In this document: one piece after another, positions 23,961 to 39,668 of the stretch | Layout: the number at the start of each line of letters is the position of its first letter | Numbering within the stretch: position 1 is the first letter of the stretch | From: Ampullaceana balthica | Lineage: Eukaryota > Mollusca > Gastropoda > Lymnaeidae | DNA length: 64,000 nucleotides | Assembly (NCBI GenBank): GCA_944989445.1 | Contig: CALYLW010000977.1 | Location: 124,001-188,000 of the forward strand | Direction: 5' to 3' | Translations under genes and position numbers: made by a program | Notes under the pieces: generated by a model | Told to the model about the DNA's origin: nothing | The model's database searches: none | What the model saw: only the letters and a program-made list of their open reading frames with translations

Positions 23961-24690
23961 TCGAATTGTTGTTTTGATCGCTGTCAATAATAATCGCTTC
24001 TCTCGTATCATCAACAACTCAGTGCACCACTCATGTTGTCAGTGCACCACTCATGTTGTCAGTGCACCACTGATGTTTTCAGTAACAACTCAGTGCACCA
24101 TTCAAGTTGTCAGTGCACCACTCATGTTGTCAGTAACAACTCAGTGCACTCATGTTGTCAGTGCACCACTCATGTTGTCAGTAACAACTCAGCGCACTCA
24201 TGTTGTCAGTGACAACTCAGTGCACTCATGTTGTCAGTGCACCACTCATGTTGTCACTAACAACTCAGTGCACCACTCATGTTGTCAGTAAAAACTCAGT
24301 GCACCACTCATGTTGTCAGTAACAACTCAGTGCACCACTCATGTTGTCAGTAACAACTCAGTGCAACACTCATGTTGTCAGTAACAACTCAGTGCAACAC
24401 TCATGTTGTCAGTAACAACTCAGTGCATCACTCATGTTGTCAGTAACAACTCAGTGCACCACTTATGTTGTCAGTAACAACTCAGTGCATCACTCATATT
24501 GTCAGTAACAACTCAGTGCACCACTCATGTGTCAGTAACAACTCAGTGCACCACTCATGTTGTCATTAAAAACTCAGTGCATCACTCATGTTGTCAGTGC
24601 ACCACTCATGTTGTCAGTAACAACTCAGTGCACCACTCATGTAGTCAGTAACAACTCAGTGAAACACTCATGTTGTCAGTAACAACTCAG

Positions 24691-26850
24691 TGCACCACTC
24701 ATGTTGTCAGTGCACCACTCATGTTGTCAGTAAAAACTCAGTGCACCACTTATGTTGTCAGTAACAACTCAGTGCACCACTCATATTGTCAGTAACAACT
24801 CAGTGCATCACTCATGTTGTCAGTAACAACTCAGTGCACCACTCATATTGTCAGTAACAACTCAGTGCACCACTCATGTTGTCAGTAACAACTCAGTGCA
24901 CCACTCATATTGTCAGTAACAACTCAGTGCACCACTCATGTTGTCAGTAACACCTCAATGCATCACTCATGTTGTCAGTAACAACTCAGTGCAACATTCA
25001 TGTTGTCAGTAACAACTCAGTGCACCACTCATGTTGTCAGTAACAACTCAGTGCATCACTCATGTTGTCAGTAACAACTCAGTGCATCACTCATGTTGTC
25101 AGTAACAACTCAGTGCACCACTCATGTTGTCAGTAACAACTCAGTGCATCACTCATGTTGTCAGTAACAATTCAGTGCATCACTCATGTTGTCAGTAACA
25201 TCTCAGTGCACCACTCATGTTGACAATGCACCACTCATGTTGTCAGTAACAACTCAGTGCATCACTCATAGTGTCAGTAACGTCTCAGTGCACCACTCAT
25301 GTTGTCAGTAACAACTCAGTGCACCACTCAAGTTGTCAATGCACCACTCATGTTGTCAGCAACAACTCAGTGCACCACTCATGTTGTCAGTGCACCACTC
25401 ATGTTGTCAGTAACAACTCAATGCACCACTCATGTTGTCAGTAACAACTCAGTGCACCACTCATGTTGTCAGTAACAACTCAGTGCACCACTCATGTTGT
25501 CAGTAACAACTCAGTGACCATTCATGTTGTCAGTAACGTCTCAGTGCACCACTCATGTTGTCAGTAACAGCTCAGTGCACCACTCATGTTGTCAGTAACA
25601 GCTCAGTGCACCACTCATGTTGTCACTAACAACTCAATGCACCACTCATGTTGTCAGTAACAACTCAGTGCATCACTCATGTTGTCAGTAACAGCTCAGT
25701 GCACTACTCATGTTGTGAGTAACACTCAGTGCACCACTCATGTTGTCAGTAACAGCTCAGTGCACCACTCATGTTGTCAGTGCACCACTCATGTTGTCAG
25801 TAAAAACTCAGTGCACCACTTATGTTGTCAGTAACAACTCAGTGCACCACTCATATTGTCAGTAACAACTCAGTGCATCACTCATGTTGTCAGTAACAAC
25901 TCAGTGCACCACTCATATTGTCAGTAACAACTCAGTGCACCACTCATGTTGTCAGTAACAACTCAGTGCACCACTCATATTGTCAGTAACAACTCAGTGC
26001 ACCACTCATGTTGTCAGTAACACCTCAGTGCATCACTCATGTTGTCAGTAACAACTCAGTGCAACATTCATGTTGTCAGTAACAACTCAGTGCACCACTC
26101 ATGTTGTCAGTAACAACTCAGTGCATCACTCATGTTGTCAGTAACAACTCAGTGCATCACTCATGTTGTCAGTAACAACTCAGTGCACCACTCATGTTGT
26201 CAGTAACAACTCAGTGCATCACTCATGTTGTCAGTAACAATTCAGTGCATCACTCATGTTGTCAGTAACATCTCAGTGCACCACTCATGTTGACAATGCA
26301 CCACTCATGTTGTCAGTAACAACTCAGTGCATCACTCATAGTGTCAGTAACGTCTCAGTGCACCACTCATGTTGTCAGTAACAACTCAGTGCACCACTCA
26401 AGTTGTCAATGCACCACTCATGTTGTCAGCAACAACTCAGTGCACCACTCATGTTGTCAGTGCACCACTCATGTTGTCAGTAACAACTCAATGCACCACT
26501 CATGTTGTCAGTAACAACTCAGTGCACCACTCATGTTGTCAGTAACAACTCAGTGCACCACTCATGTTGTCAGTAACAACTCAGTGACCATTCATGTTGT
26601 CAGTAACGTCTCAGTGCACCACTCATGTTGTCAGTAACAGCTCAGTGCACCACTCATGTTGTCAGTAACAGCTCAGTGCACCACTCATGTTGTCACTAAC
26701 AACTCAATGCACCACTCATGTTGTCAGTAACAACTCAGTGCATCACTCATGTTGTCAGTAACAGCTCAGTGCACTACTCATGTTGTGAGTAACACTCAGT
26801 GCACCACTCATGTTGTCAGTAACAGCTCAGTGCACCACTCATGTTGTCAG
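24691..26850. repeat. Direct duplication of a 1070-bp block inside the 31-bp array
   Basis: Landmarks such as TAAAAACTCAGTGCACCACT (24731 and 25801), ACACCTC (24950 and 26020) and CATCACTCATAGTGTCAG (about 25260 and 26330) recur at a constant offset of 1070 bp. I noticed one mismatch, CTCAATG against CTCAGTG near 24957 and 26027, in the lines compared. Similarity stops at about 25780 and 26850. Confidence 0.9.
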
Positions 26851-29800
26851 TAACAACTCAGTGCACCACTCATGTTGTCAGTAACGTCTCAGTGCACCAC
26901 TCATGTTGTCAGTAACAACTCAGTGCACCTCTCATGTTGTCAGTAACAACTCAGTGCACCACTCATGTTGTCAGTAACAACTCAGTGTACCACTCATGTT
27001 GTCAGTAACAACTCAGTGCACCACTCATGTTGTCAGTAACAACTCATTGCACCACTCATGTTGTCAGTAACAACTCAGTGCACCACTCATGTTGTCAGTA
27101 ACAACTCAGTGCACCACTCATGTTGTCAGTAACAACTCAGTGCACAAATCATGTTGTCAGTAACAACTCAGTGCACCACTCATGTTGTCAGTAACAACTC
27201 AGTGCACCACTCATGTTGTCAGTAACAACTCAGTGCACCACTCATGTTGTCAGTAACAACTCAGTGCACCACTTATGTTGTCAGTAACAACTCAGTGCAC
27301 CACTCATATTGTCAGTGACGTCTCAGTGCACCACTCATGTTGTCAGTAACAACTCAGTGCACCACTCATGTTGTCAGTAACAACTCAGTGCACCACTCAT
27401 ATTGTCAGTAACGTCTCAGTGCACCACTCATGTTGTCAGTAACAACTCAGTGCACAAATCATGTTGTCAGTAACAACTCAGTGCACCACTCATGTTGTCA
27501 GTAACAACTCAGTGCACCACTCATGTTGTCAGTAACAACTCAGTGCACCACTCATGTTGTCAGTAACAACTCAGTGCACCACTCATGTTGTCAGTAACAA
27601 CTCATTGCATCACTCATGTTGTCAGTAACAACTCAGTGCATCACTCATGTTGTCAGTAACAACTCAGTGCACCACTCATGTTGTCAGTAACAACTCAATG
27701 CACCACTCATGTTGTCAGTAACAGCTCAGTGCACTACTCATTTTGTGGGTAAAACTCAGTGCACCACTCATGTTGTCAGTAACAACTCAGTGCACCACTC
27801 ATGTTGTCAGTAACAGTTCAGTGCACTACTCATGTTGTGAGTAACACTCAGTGCACCACTCATGTTGTCAGTAACAGCTCAGTGCACCACTCATGTTGTC
27901 AGTAACGTCTCAGTGCAACACTCATGTTGTCAGTAACAACTCAGTGCATCACTCATGTTGTCAGTAACAGCTCAGTGCACTACTCATGTTGTCAGTAACA
28001 CTCAGTGCACCACTCATGTTGTCAGTAACAACTCAGTGCACCTCTCATGTTGTCAGTAACGTCTCAGTGCACCACTCATATTGTCAGTAACAACTCAGTG
28101 CACCACTCATGTTGTCAGTAACAACTCAGTGCATCACTCATGTTGTCAGTAACAACTCAGTGCATCACTCATGTTGTCAGTAACAACTCAGTGCATCACT
28201 CATGTTGTCAGTAACAACTCAGTGCACCACTCATGTTGTCAGTAACAACCCAGTGCACCACTCATGTTGTCAATGCACCACTCATGTTGTCAGCAACAAC
28301 TCAGTGCACCACTCATGTTGTCAGTAACAACTCAATGCACCACTCATGTTGCCAGTAACAACTCAGTGCACCACTCATGTTGTCAGTAACGTCTCAGTGC
28401 ACCACTCATGTTGTCAGTAACAACTCAGTGCACCTATCATGTTGTCATTAACAACTCAGTGCACCACTCATGTGTTCAATGCACCACTCATTTTGTCAGT
28501 AACAACTCAGTGCACCACTCATGTTGTCAGTAACAACTCAGTGCACCACTCATGTTGTCAGTAACAGCTCAGATCACCACTCATGTGTATCAGTAACAAC
28601 TCAATGCACCACTCATGTTGTCAGTAACAACTCAGTGCACCACTCATGTTGTCAGTAACAACTCAGTGCACCACTCATGTTGTCAGTAACAACTCAGTGC
28701 ATCACTCATGTTGTCAGTAACAACTCAGTGCACCACTCATGTTGTCAGTAACAACTCAGTGCACCACTCATGTTGTCAATGCACCACTCATGTTGTCAGT
28801 AACAACTCAGTGCACCACTCATGTTGTCAATGCACCACTCATCTTGTCAGTAACAACTCAATGCACCACTCATGTTGTCAGTAACAACTCAGTGCACCAC
28901 TCATGTCAGTAACGTCTCAGTGCACCACTCATGTTGTCAGTAACAACTCAGTGCACCTCTCATGTTGTCATTAACAACTCAGTGCACCACTCATGTGTTC
29001 AATGCACCACCCATGTTGTCAGTAACAACTCAGTGCACCAATCATATTGTCAGTAACAACTCAGTGCACCACTCATGTTGTCAGTAACAACTCAGTGCAC
29101 CACTCATGTTGTCAGTAACGTCTCAGTGCACCACTCATGTTGTCAGTAACAGCTCAGTGCACCACTCATGTTGTCAGTAACAGCTCAGTGCACTACTCAT
29201 GTTGTGAGTAACACTCAGTGCACCACTCATGTTGTCAGTAACAACTCAGTGCACCACTCATGTTGTCAGTAACAGCTCAGTGCACTACTCATGTTGTGAG
29301 TAACACTCAGTGCACCACTCATGTTGTCAGTAACAGCCCAGTGCACCACTCATGTTGTCAGTAACGTCTCAGTGCACCACTCATGTTGTCAGTAACAACT
29401 ATGTGCATCACTCATGTTGTAAGTAACAGCTCAGTGCACTACTCATGTTGTGAGTAACACTCAGTGCACCACTCATGTTGTCAGTAACGTCTCAGTGCAC
29501 CACTCATGTTGTCAGTAACAACTCAGTGCAGCACTCATGTTGTCAGTAACGTCTCAGTGCACCACTCATGTTGTCAGTAACAACTCAGTGCACCACTCAT
29601 GTTGTCAGTAACAACTCAGTGCACCACTCATGTTGTCAGTAACAACTCAGTGCACCACTCATGTTGTGAGTAACAACTCAGTGCACCACTCATGTTGTCA
29701 GTAACAACTCAGTGCACCACTCATGTTGTCAGTAACAACTCAGTGCACCACTCATGTTGTCAGTAACAACTCAGTGCACCACTCATGTTGTCAGTAACAA

Positions 29801-32800
29801 CTCAGTGACCATTCATGTTGTCAGTAACGTCTCAGTGCACCACTCATGTTGTCAGTAACAGCTCAGTGCACCACTCATGTTGTCAGTAACAGCTCAGTGC
29901 ACCACTCATGTTATCACTAACAACTCAATGCACCACTCATGTTGTCAGTAAAAACTCAGTGCACCAATCATGTTGTCAGTAACAGCTCAATCCACCACTC
30001 ATGTTGTCAGTAACAACTCAGTGCACCACTCATGTTGTCAGTAACGTCTCAGTGCACCACTCATGTTGTCAGTAACAACTCAGTGCATCACTCATGTTGT
30101 CAGTAACAGCTCAGTGCACTACTCATGTTGTGAGTAACACTCAGTGCACCACTCATGTTGTCAGTAACGTCTCAGTGCACCACTCATGTTGTCAGTAACA
30201 ACTCAGTGCACCACTCATGTTGTCAGTAACAACTCAGTGCACCACTCATATTGTCAGTAACGTCTCAGTGCACCACTCATGTTGTCAGTAACAACTCAGT
30301 GCACCACTCATGTTGTCAGTAACAACTCAGTGCACCACTCATATTGTCAGTAACGTCTCAGTGCACCATTCATGTTGTCAGTAACAACTCAGTGCACAAA
30401 TCATGTTGTCAGTAACAACACAGTGCACCACTCATGTTGTCAGTAACAACTCAGTGCACCACTCATGTTGTCAGTAACAACTCAGTGCACCACTCATGTT
30501 GTCAGTAACAACTCAGTGCACCACTCATGTTGTCAGTAACAACTCAGTGCATCACTCATGTTGTCAGTAACAACTCAGTGCATCACTCATGTTGTCAGTA
30601 ACAACTCAGTGCACCACTCATGTTGTCAGTAACAACTCAATGCACCACTCATGTTGTCAGTAACAGCTCAGTGCACTACTCATTTTGTGAGTAACACTCA
30701 GTGCACCACTCATGTTGTCAGTAACAACTCAGTGCACCACTCATGTTGTCAGTAACAACTCAGTGCATCACTCATGTTGTCAGTAACAGCTCAGTGCACT
30801 ACTCATGTTGTCAGTAACACTCAGTGCACCACTCATGTTGTCAGTAACAACTCAGTGCACCTCTCATGTTGTCAGTAACGTCTCAGTGCACCACTCATAT
30901 TGTCAGTAACAACTCAGTGCACCACTCATGTTGTCAGTAACAACTCAGTGCATCACTCATGTTGTCAGTAACAACTCAGTGCATCACTCATGTTGTCAGT
31001 AACAACTCAGTGCATCACTCATGTTGTCAGTAACAACTCAGTGCACCACTCATGTTGTCAGTAACAACCCAGTGCACCACTCATGTTGTCAATGCACCAC
31101 TCATGTTGTCAGCAACAACTCAGTGCACCACTCATGTTGTCAGTAACAACTCAATGCACCACTCATGTTGCCAGTAACAACTCAGTGCACCACTCATGTT
31201 GTCAGTAACGTCTCAGTGCACCACTCATGTTGTCAGTAACAACTCAGTGCACCTATCATGTTGTCATTAACAACTCAGTGCACCACTCATGTGTTCAATG
31301 CACCACTCATTTTGTCAGTAACAACTCAGTGCACCACTCATGTTGTCAGTAACAACTCAGTGCACCACTCATGTTGTCAGTAACAGCTCAGATCACCACT
31401 CATGTTGTCAGTAACAACTCAATGCACCACTCATGTTGTCAGTAACAACTCAGTGCACCACTCATGTTGTCAGTAACAACTCAGTGCACCACTCATGTTG
31501 TCAGTAACAACTCAGTGCATCACTCATGTTGTCAGTAACAACTCAGTGCACCACTCATGTTGTCAGTAACAACTCAGTGCACCACTCATGTTGTCAATGC
31601 ACCACTCATGTTGTCAGTAACAACTCAGTGCACCACTCATGTTGTCAATGCACCACTCATCTTGTCAGTAACAACTCAATGCACCACTCATGTTGTCAGT
31701 AACAACTCAGTGCACCACTCATGTCAGTAACGTCTCAGTGCACCACTCATGTTGTCAGTAACAACTCAGTGCACCTCTCATGTTGTCATTAACAACTCAG
31801 TGCACCACTCATGTGTTCAATGCACCACTCATGTTGTCAGTAACAACTCAGTGCACCAATCATATTGTCAGTAACAACTCAGTGCACCACTCATGTTGTC
31901 AGTAACAACTCAGTGCACCACTCATGTTGTCAGTAACGTCTCAGTGCACCACTCATGTTGTCAGTAACAGCTCAGTGCACCACTCATGTTGTCAGTAACA
32001 GCTCAGTGCACTACTCATGTTGTGAGTAACACTCAGTGCACCACTCATGTTGTCAGTAACAACTCAGTGCACCACTCATGTTGTCAGTAACAGCTCAGTG
32101 CACTACTCATGTTGTGAGTAACACTCAGTGCACCACTCATGTTGTCAGTAACAGCCCAGTGCACCACTCATGTTGTCAGTAACGTCTCAGTGCACCACTC
32201 ATGTTGTCAGTAACAACTATGTGCATCACTCATGTTGTAAGTAACAGCTCAGTGCACTACTCATGTTGTGAGTAACACTCAGTGCACCACTCATGTTGTC
32301 AGTAACGTCTCAGTGCACCACTCATGTTGTCAGTAACAACTCAGTGCAGCACTCATGTTGTCAGTAACGTCTCAGTGCACCACTCATGTTGTCAGTAACA
32401 ACTCAGTGCACCACTCATGTTGTCAGTAACAACTCAGTGCACCACTCATGTTGTCAGTAACAACTCAGTGCACCACTCATGTTGTGAGTAACAACTCAGT
32501 GCACCACTCATGTTGTCAGTAACAACTCAGTGCACCACTCATGTTGTCAGTAACAACTCAGTGCACCACTCATGTTGTCAGTAACAACTCAGTGCACCAC
32601 TCATGTTGTCAGTAACAACTCAGTGACCATTCATGTTGTCAGTAACGTCTCAGTGCACCACTCATGTTGTCAGTAACAGCTCAGTGCACCACTCATGTTG
32701 TCAGTAACAGCTCAGTGCACCACTCATGTTATCACTAACAACTCAATGCACCACTCATGTTGTCAGTAAAAACTCAGTGCACCACTCATGTTGTCAGTAA

Positions 32801-35800
32801 CAGCTCAATCCACCACTCATGTTGTCAGTAACAACTCAGTGCACCACTCATGTTGTCAGTAACGTCTCAGTGCACCACTCATGTTGTCAGTAACAACTCA
32901 GTGCATCACTCATGTTGTCAGTAACAGCTCAGTGCACTACTCATGTTGTGAGTAACACTCAGTGCACCACTCATGTTGTCAGTAACGTCTCAGTGCACCA
33001 CTCATGTTGTCAGTAACAACTCAGTGCACCACTCATGTTGTCAGTAACAACTCAGTGCACCACTCATATTGTCAGTAACGTCTCAGTGCACCACTCATGT
33101 TGTCAGTAACAACTCAGTGCACCACTCATGTTGTCAGTAACAACTCAGTGCACCACTCATATTGTCAGTAACGTCTCAGTGCACCATTCATGTTGTCAGT
33201 AACAACTCAGTGCACAAATCATGTTGTCAGTAACAACACAGTGCACCACTCATGTTGTCAGTAACAACTCAGTGCACCACTCATGTTGTCAGTAACAACT
33301 CAGTGCACCACTCATGTTGTCAGTAACAACTCAGTGCACCACTCATGTTGTCAGTAACAACTCAGTGCATCACTCATGTTGTCAGTAACAACTCAGTGCA
33401 TCACTCATGTTGTCAGTAACAACTCAGTGCACCACTCATGTTGTCAGTAACAACTCAATGCACCACTCATGTTGTCAGTAACAGCTCAGTGCACTACTCA
33501 TTTTGTGAGTAACACTCAGTGCACCACTCATGTTGTCAGTAACAACTCAGTGCACCACTCATGTTGTCAGTAACAGTTCAGTGCACTACTCATGTTGTGA
33601 GTAACACTCAGTGCACCACTCATGTTGTCAGTAACAGCTCAGTGCACCACTCATGTTGTCAGTAACGTCTCAGTGCTACACTCATGTTGTCAGTAACAAC
33701 TCAGTGCATCACTCATGTTGTCAGTAACAGCTCAGTGCACTACTCATGTTGTCAGTAACACTCAGTGCACCACTCATGTTGTCAGTAACAACTCAGTGCA
33801 CCTCTCATGTTGTCAGTAACGTCTCAGTGCACCACTCATATTGTCAGTAACAACTCAGTGCACCACTCATGTTGTCAGTAACAACTCAGTGCATCACTCA
33901 TGTTGTCAGTAACAACTCAGTGCATCACTCATGTTGTCAGTAACAACTCAGTGCATCACTCATGTTGTCAGTAACAACTCAGTGCACCACTCATGTTGTC
34001 AGTAACAACCCAGTGCACCACTCATGTTGTCAATGCACCACTCATGTTGTCAGCAACAACTCAGTGCACCACTCATGTTGTCAGTAACAACTCAATGCAC
34101 CACTCATGTTGCCAGTAACAACTCAGTGCACCACTCATGTTGTCAGTAACGTCTCAGTGCACCACTCATGTTGTCAGTAACAACTCAGTGCACCTATCAT
34201 GTTGTCATTAACAACTCAGTGCACCACTCATGTGTTCAATGCACCACTCATTTTGTCAGTAACAACTCAGTGCACCACTCATGTTGTCAGTAACAACTCA
34301 GTGCACCACTCATGTTGTCAGTAACAGCTCAGTGCACCACTCATGTTGTCAGTAACAACTCAATGCACCACTCATGTTGTCAGTAACAACTCAGTGCACC
34401 ACTCATGTTGTCAGTAACAACTCAGTGCACCACTCATGTTGTCAGTAACAACTCAGTGCATCACTCATGTTGTCAGTAACAACTCAGTGCACCACTCATG
34501 TTGTCAGTAACAACTCAGTGCACCACTCATGTTGTCAATGCACCACTCATGTTGTCAGTAACAACTCAGTGCACCACTCATGTTGTCAATGCACCACTCA
34601 TCTTGTCAGTAACAACTCAATGCACCACTCATGTTGTCAGTAACAACTCAGTGCACCACTCATGTTGTCAGTAACGTCTCAGTGCACCACTCATGTTGTC
34701 AGTAACAACTCAGTGCACCTCTCATGTTGTCATTAACAACTCAGTGCACCACTCATGTTGTCAGTAACAACTCAGTGCACCACTCATGTTGTCAGTAACA
34801 ACTCAGTGCACCACTCATGTTGTCAGTAACAACTCAGTGCACCACTCATGTTGTCAGTAACGTCTCAGTGCACCACTCATGTTGTCAGTAACAGCTCAGT
34901 GCACCACTCATGTTGTCAGTAACAGCTCAGTGCACCACTCATGTTGTCAGTAACGTCTCAGTGCACCACTCATGTTGTCAGTAACAGCTCAGTGCACCAC
35001 TCATGTTGTCAGTAACAGCTCAGTGCACTACTCATGTTGTGAGTAACACTCAGTGCACCACTCATGTTGTCAGTAACAACTCAGTGCACCACTCATGTTG
35101 TCAGTAACAACTCAGTGCACCACTCATGTTGTCAGTAACAACTCAGTGCACCACTCATGTTGTCAGTAACGTCTCAGTGCACCACTCATGTTGTCAGTAA
35201 CAGCTCAGTGCACCACTCATGTTGTCAGTAACAGCTCAGTGCACTACTCATGTTGTGAGTAACACTCAGTGCACCACTCATGTTGTCAGTAACAACTCAG
35301 TGCACCACTCATGTTGTCAGTAACAGCTCAGTGCACTACTCATGTTGTGAGTAACACTCAGTGCACCACTCATGTTGTCAGTAACAGCCCAGTGCACCAC
35401 TCATGTTGTCAGTAACGTCTCAGTGCACCACTCATGTTGTCAGTAACAACTATGTGCATCACTCATGTTGTCAGTAACAGCTCAGTGCACTACTCATGTT
35501 GTGAGTAACACTCAGTGCACCACTCATGTTGTCAGTAACGTCTCAGTGCACCACTCATGTTGTCAGTAAAAACTCAGTGCAGCACTCATGTTGTCAGTAA
35601 CGTCTCAGTGCACCACTCATGTTGTCAGTAACAACTCAGTGCACCACTCATGTTGTCAGTAACAACTCAGTGCACCACTCATGTTGTCAGTAACAACTCA
35701 GTGCACCACTCATGTTGTGAGTAACAACTCAGTGCACCACTCATGTTGTCAGTAACAACTCAGTGCACCACTCATGTTGTCAGTAACAACTCAGTGCACC

Positions 35801-35860
35801 ACTCATGTTGTCAGTAACAACTCAGTGCACCACTCATGTTGTCAGTAACAACTGAGTGCA

Positions 35861-38800
35861 CCACTTATGTTGTCAGTAACAACTCAGTGCACCACTCATG
35901 TTGTCAGTAACAGCTCAGTGCACCACTCATGTTGTCAGTAACTTCTCAGTGCACCTCTCATGTTGTCAGTAACAACTCAGTGCATCACTCATGTTGTCAG
36001 TAACAACTCAGTGCACCACTCATGTTGTCAGTAACAACTCAATGCACCACTCATGTTGTCAGTAACAGCTCAGTGCACTACTCATGTTGTGAGTAACACT
36101 CAGTGCACCACTCATGTTGTCAGTAACAACTCAGTGCACCACTCATGTTGTCAGTAACAGCTCAGTGCACTACTCATGTTGTGAGTAACACTCAGTGCAC
36201 CACTCATGTTGTCAGTAACGTCTCAGTGCACCACTCATGTTGTCAGTAACAACTCAGTGCACCACTCATGTTGTCAGTAACAGCTCAGTGCACTACTCAT
36301 GTTGTGAGTAACACTCAGTGCACCACTCATGTTGACAGTTACAACTCAGTGCACCTCTCATGTTGTCAGTAACGTCTCAGTGCACCACTCATGTTGTCAG
36401 TAACAACTCAGTGCACCACTCATGTTGTCAGTAACAACTCAGTGCATCACTCATGTTGTCAGTAACAACTCAGTGCATCACTCATGTTTTCAGTAACAAC
36501 TCAGTGCATCACTCATGTTGTCAGTAACAACTCAGTGCACCACTCATGTTGTCAGTAACAACTCAGTGCACCACTCATGTTGTCAATGCACCACTCATGT
36601 TGTCAGCAACAACTCAGTGCACCACTCATGTTGTCAGTGCACCACTCATGTTGTCAGTAACAACTCAATGCACCACTCATGTTGTCAGTAACAACTCAGT
36701 GCACCACTCATGTTGTCAGTAACGTCTCAGTGCACCACTCATGTTGTCAGTAACAACTCAGTGCACCTCTCATGTTGTCATTAACAACTCAGTGCACCAC
36801 TCATGTGTTCAATGCACCACTCATGTTGTCAGTAACAACTCAGTGCACCTCTCATGTTGTCATTAACAACTCAGTGCACCACCCATGTGTTCAATGCACC
36901 ACTCATGTTGTCAGTAACAACTCAGTGCACCACTCATGTTGTCAGTAACAACTCAGTGACCATTCATGTTGTCAGTAACAGCTCAGTGCACCACTCATGT
37001 TGTCAGTAACAGCTCAGTGCACCACTCATGTTGTCAGTAACAGCTCAGTGCACCACTCATGTTGTCAGTAACAACTCAATGCACCACTCATGTTGTCAGT
37101 AACAACTCAGTGCACCACTCATGTTGTCAGTAACAACTCAGTGCACCACTCATGTTGTCAGTAACAACTCAGTGCATCACTCATGTTGTCAGTAACAACT
37201 CAGTGCACCACTCATGTTGTCAGTAACAACTCAGTGCACCACTCATGTTGTCAATGCACCACTCATGTTGTCAGCAACAACTCAGTGCACCACTCATGTT
37301 GTCAGTGCACCACTCATGTTGTCAGTAACAACTCAGTGCACCACTCATGTTGTCAGTAACAACTCAGTGCACCACTCATGTTGTCAGTAACAACTCAGTG
37401 CATCACTCATGTTGTCAGTAACAACTCAGTGCACCACTCATGTTGTCAGTAACAACTCAGTGCACCACTCATGTTGTCAATGCACCACTCATGTTGTCAG
37501 TAACAACTCAGTGCACCACTCATGTTGTCAATGCACCATTCATCTTGTCAGTAACAACTCAATGCACCACTCATGTTGTCAGTAACAACTCAGTGCACCA
37601 CTCATGTTGTCAGTATTGTCTCAGTGCACCACTCATGTTGTCAGTAACAACTCAGTGCACCTCTCATGTTGTCATTAACAACTCAGTGCACCACTCATGT
37701 GTTCAATGCACCACTCATGTTGTCAGTAACAACTCAGTGCACCAATCATATTGTCAGTAACAACTCAGTGCACCACTCATGTTGTCACTAACAACTCAGT
37801 GCACCACTCATGTTGTCAGTAACGTCTCAGTGCACCACTCATGTTGTCAGTAACAGCTCAGTGCACCACTCATGTTGTCAGTAACAGCTCAGTGCACTAC
37901 TCATGTTGTGAGTAACACTCAGTGCACCACTCATGTTGTCAGTAACAACTCAGTGCACCACTCATGTTGTCAGTAACAGCTCAGTGCACTACTCATGTTG
38001 TGAGTAACACTCAGTGCACCACTCATGTTGTCAGTAACAGCCCAGTGCACCACTCATGTTGTCAGTAACGTCTCAGTGCACCACTCATGTTGTCAGTAAC
38101 AACTATGTGCATCACTCATGTTGTCAGTAACAGCTCAGTGCACTACTCATGTTGTGAGTAACACTCAGTGCACCACTCATGTTGTCAGTAACGTCTCAGT
38201 GCACCACTCATGTTGTCAGTAACAACTCAGTGCAGCACTCATGTTGTCAGTAACGTCTCAGTGCACCACTCATGTTGTCAGTAACAACTCAGTGCACCAC
38301 TCATGTTGTCAGTAACAACTCAGTGCACCACTCATGTTGTCAGTAACAACTCAGTGCACCACTCATGTTGTGAGTAACAACTCAGTGCACCACTCATGTT
38401 GTCAGTAACAACTCAGTGCAAACTTCTCAGTGCACCTCTCATGTTGTCAGTAACAACTCAGTGCATCACTCATGTTGTCAGTAACAACTCAGTGCACCAC
38501 TCATGTTGTCAGTAACAACTCAATGCACCACTCATGTTGTCAGTAACAGCTCAGTGCACTACTCATGTTGTGAGTAACACTCAGTGCAACACTCATGTTG
38601 TCAGTAACAACTCAGTGCACCACTCATGTTGTCAGTAACAGCTCAGTGCACTACTCATGTTGTGAGTAACACTCAGTGCACCACTTATGTTGTCAGTAAC
38701 AACTCAGTGCACCACTCATGTTGTCAGTAACAGCTCAGTGCACCACTCATGTTGTCAGTAACTTCTCAGTGCACCTCTCATGTTGTCAGTAACAACTCAG

Positions 38801-39668
38801 TGCATCACTCATGTTGTCAGTAACAACTCAGTGCACCACTCATGTTGTCAGTAACAACTCAATGCACCACTCATGTTGTCAGTAACAGCTCAGTGCACTA
38901 CTCATGTTGTGAGTAACACTCAGTGCACCACTCATGTTGTCAGTAACAACTCAGTGCACCACTCATGTTGTCAGTAACAGCTCAGTGCACTACTCATGTT
39001 GTGAGTAACACTCAGTGCACCACTCATGTTGTCAGTAACGTCTCAGTGCACCACTCATGTTGTCAGTAACAACTCAGTGCATCACTCATGTTGTCAGTAA
39101 CAGCTCAGTGCACTACTCATGTTGTGAGTAACACTCAGTGCACCACTCATGTTGACAGTAACAACTCAGTGCACCTCTCATGTTGTCAGTAACGTCTCAG
39201 TGCACCACTCATGTTGTCAGTAACAACTCAGTGCACCACTCATGTTGTCAGTAACAACTCAGTGCATCACTCATGTTGTCAGTAACAACTCAGTGCATCA
39301 CTCATGTTTTCAGTAACAACTCAGTGCATCACTCATGTTGTCAGTAACAACTCAGTGCACCACTCATGTTGTCAGTAACAACTCAGTGCACCACTCATGT
39401 TGTCAATGCACCACTCATGTTGTCAGCAACAACTCAGTGCACCACTCATGTTGTCAGTGCACCACTCATGTTGTCAGTAACAACTCAATGCACCACTCAT
39501 GTTGTCAGTAACAACTCAGTGCACCACTCATGTTGTCAGTAACGTCTCAGTGCACCACTCATGTTGTCAGTAACAACTCAGTGCACCTCTCATGTTGTCA
39601 TTAACAACTCAGTGCACCACTCATGTGTTCAATGCACCACTCATGTTGTCAGTAACAACTCAGTGCAC
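35861..39668. repeat. Higher-order repeat pair, about 990 bp matched at offset 2820
   Basis: 35861-36848 matches 38681-39668 with two substitutions seen (36271 against 39091 area, and CAGTTAC against CAGTAAC at about 36340/39160). It includes private variants such as GTTTTCAGTAAC (36487 and 39307) and GTTGACAG (36331 and 39151). The left halves of neighbouring periods, 27.7-30.2 kb and 30.6-33.1 kb, match similarly at offset 2818 to 2942. Confidence 0.88.
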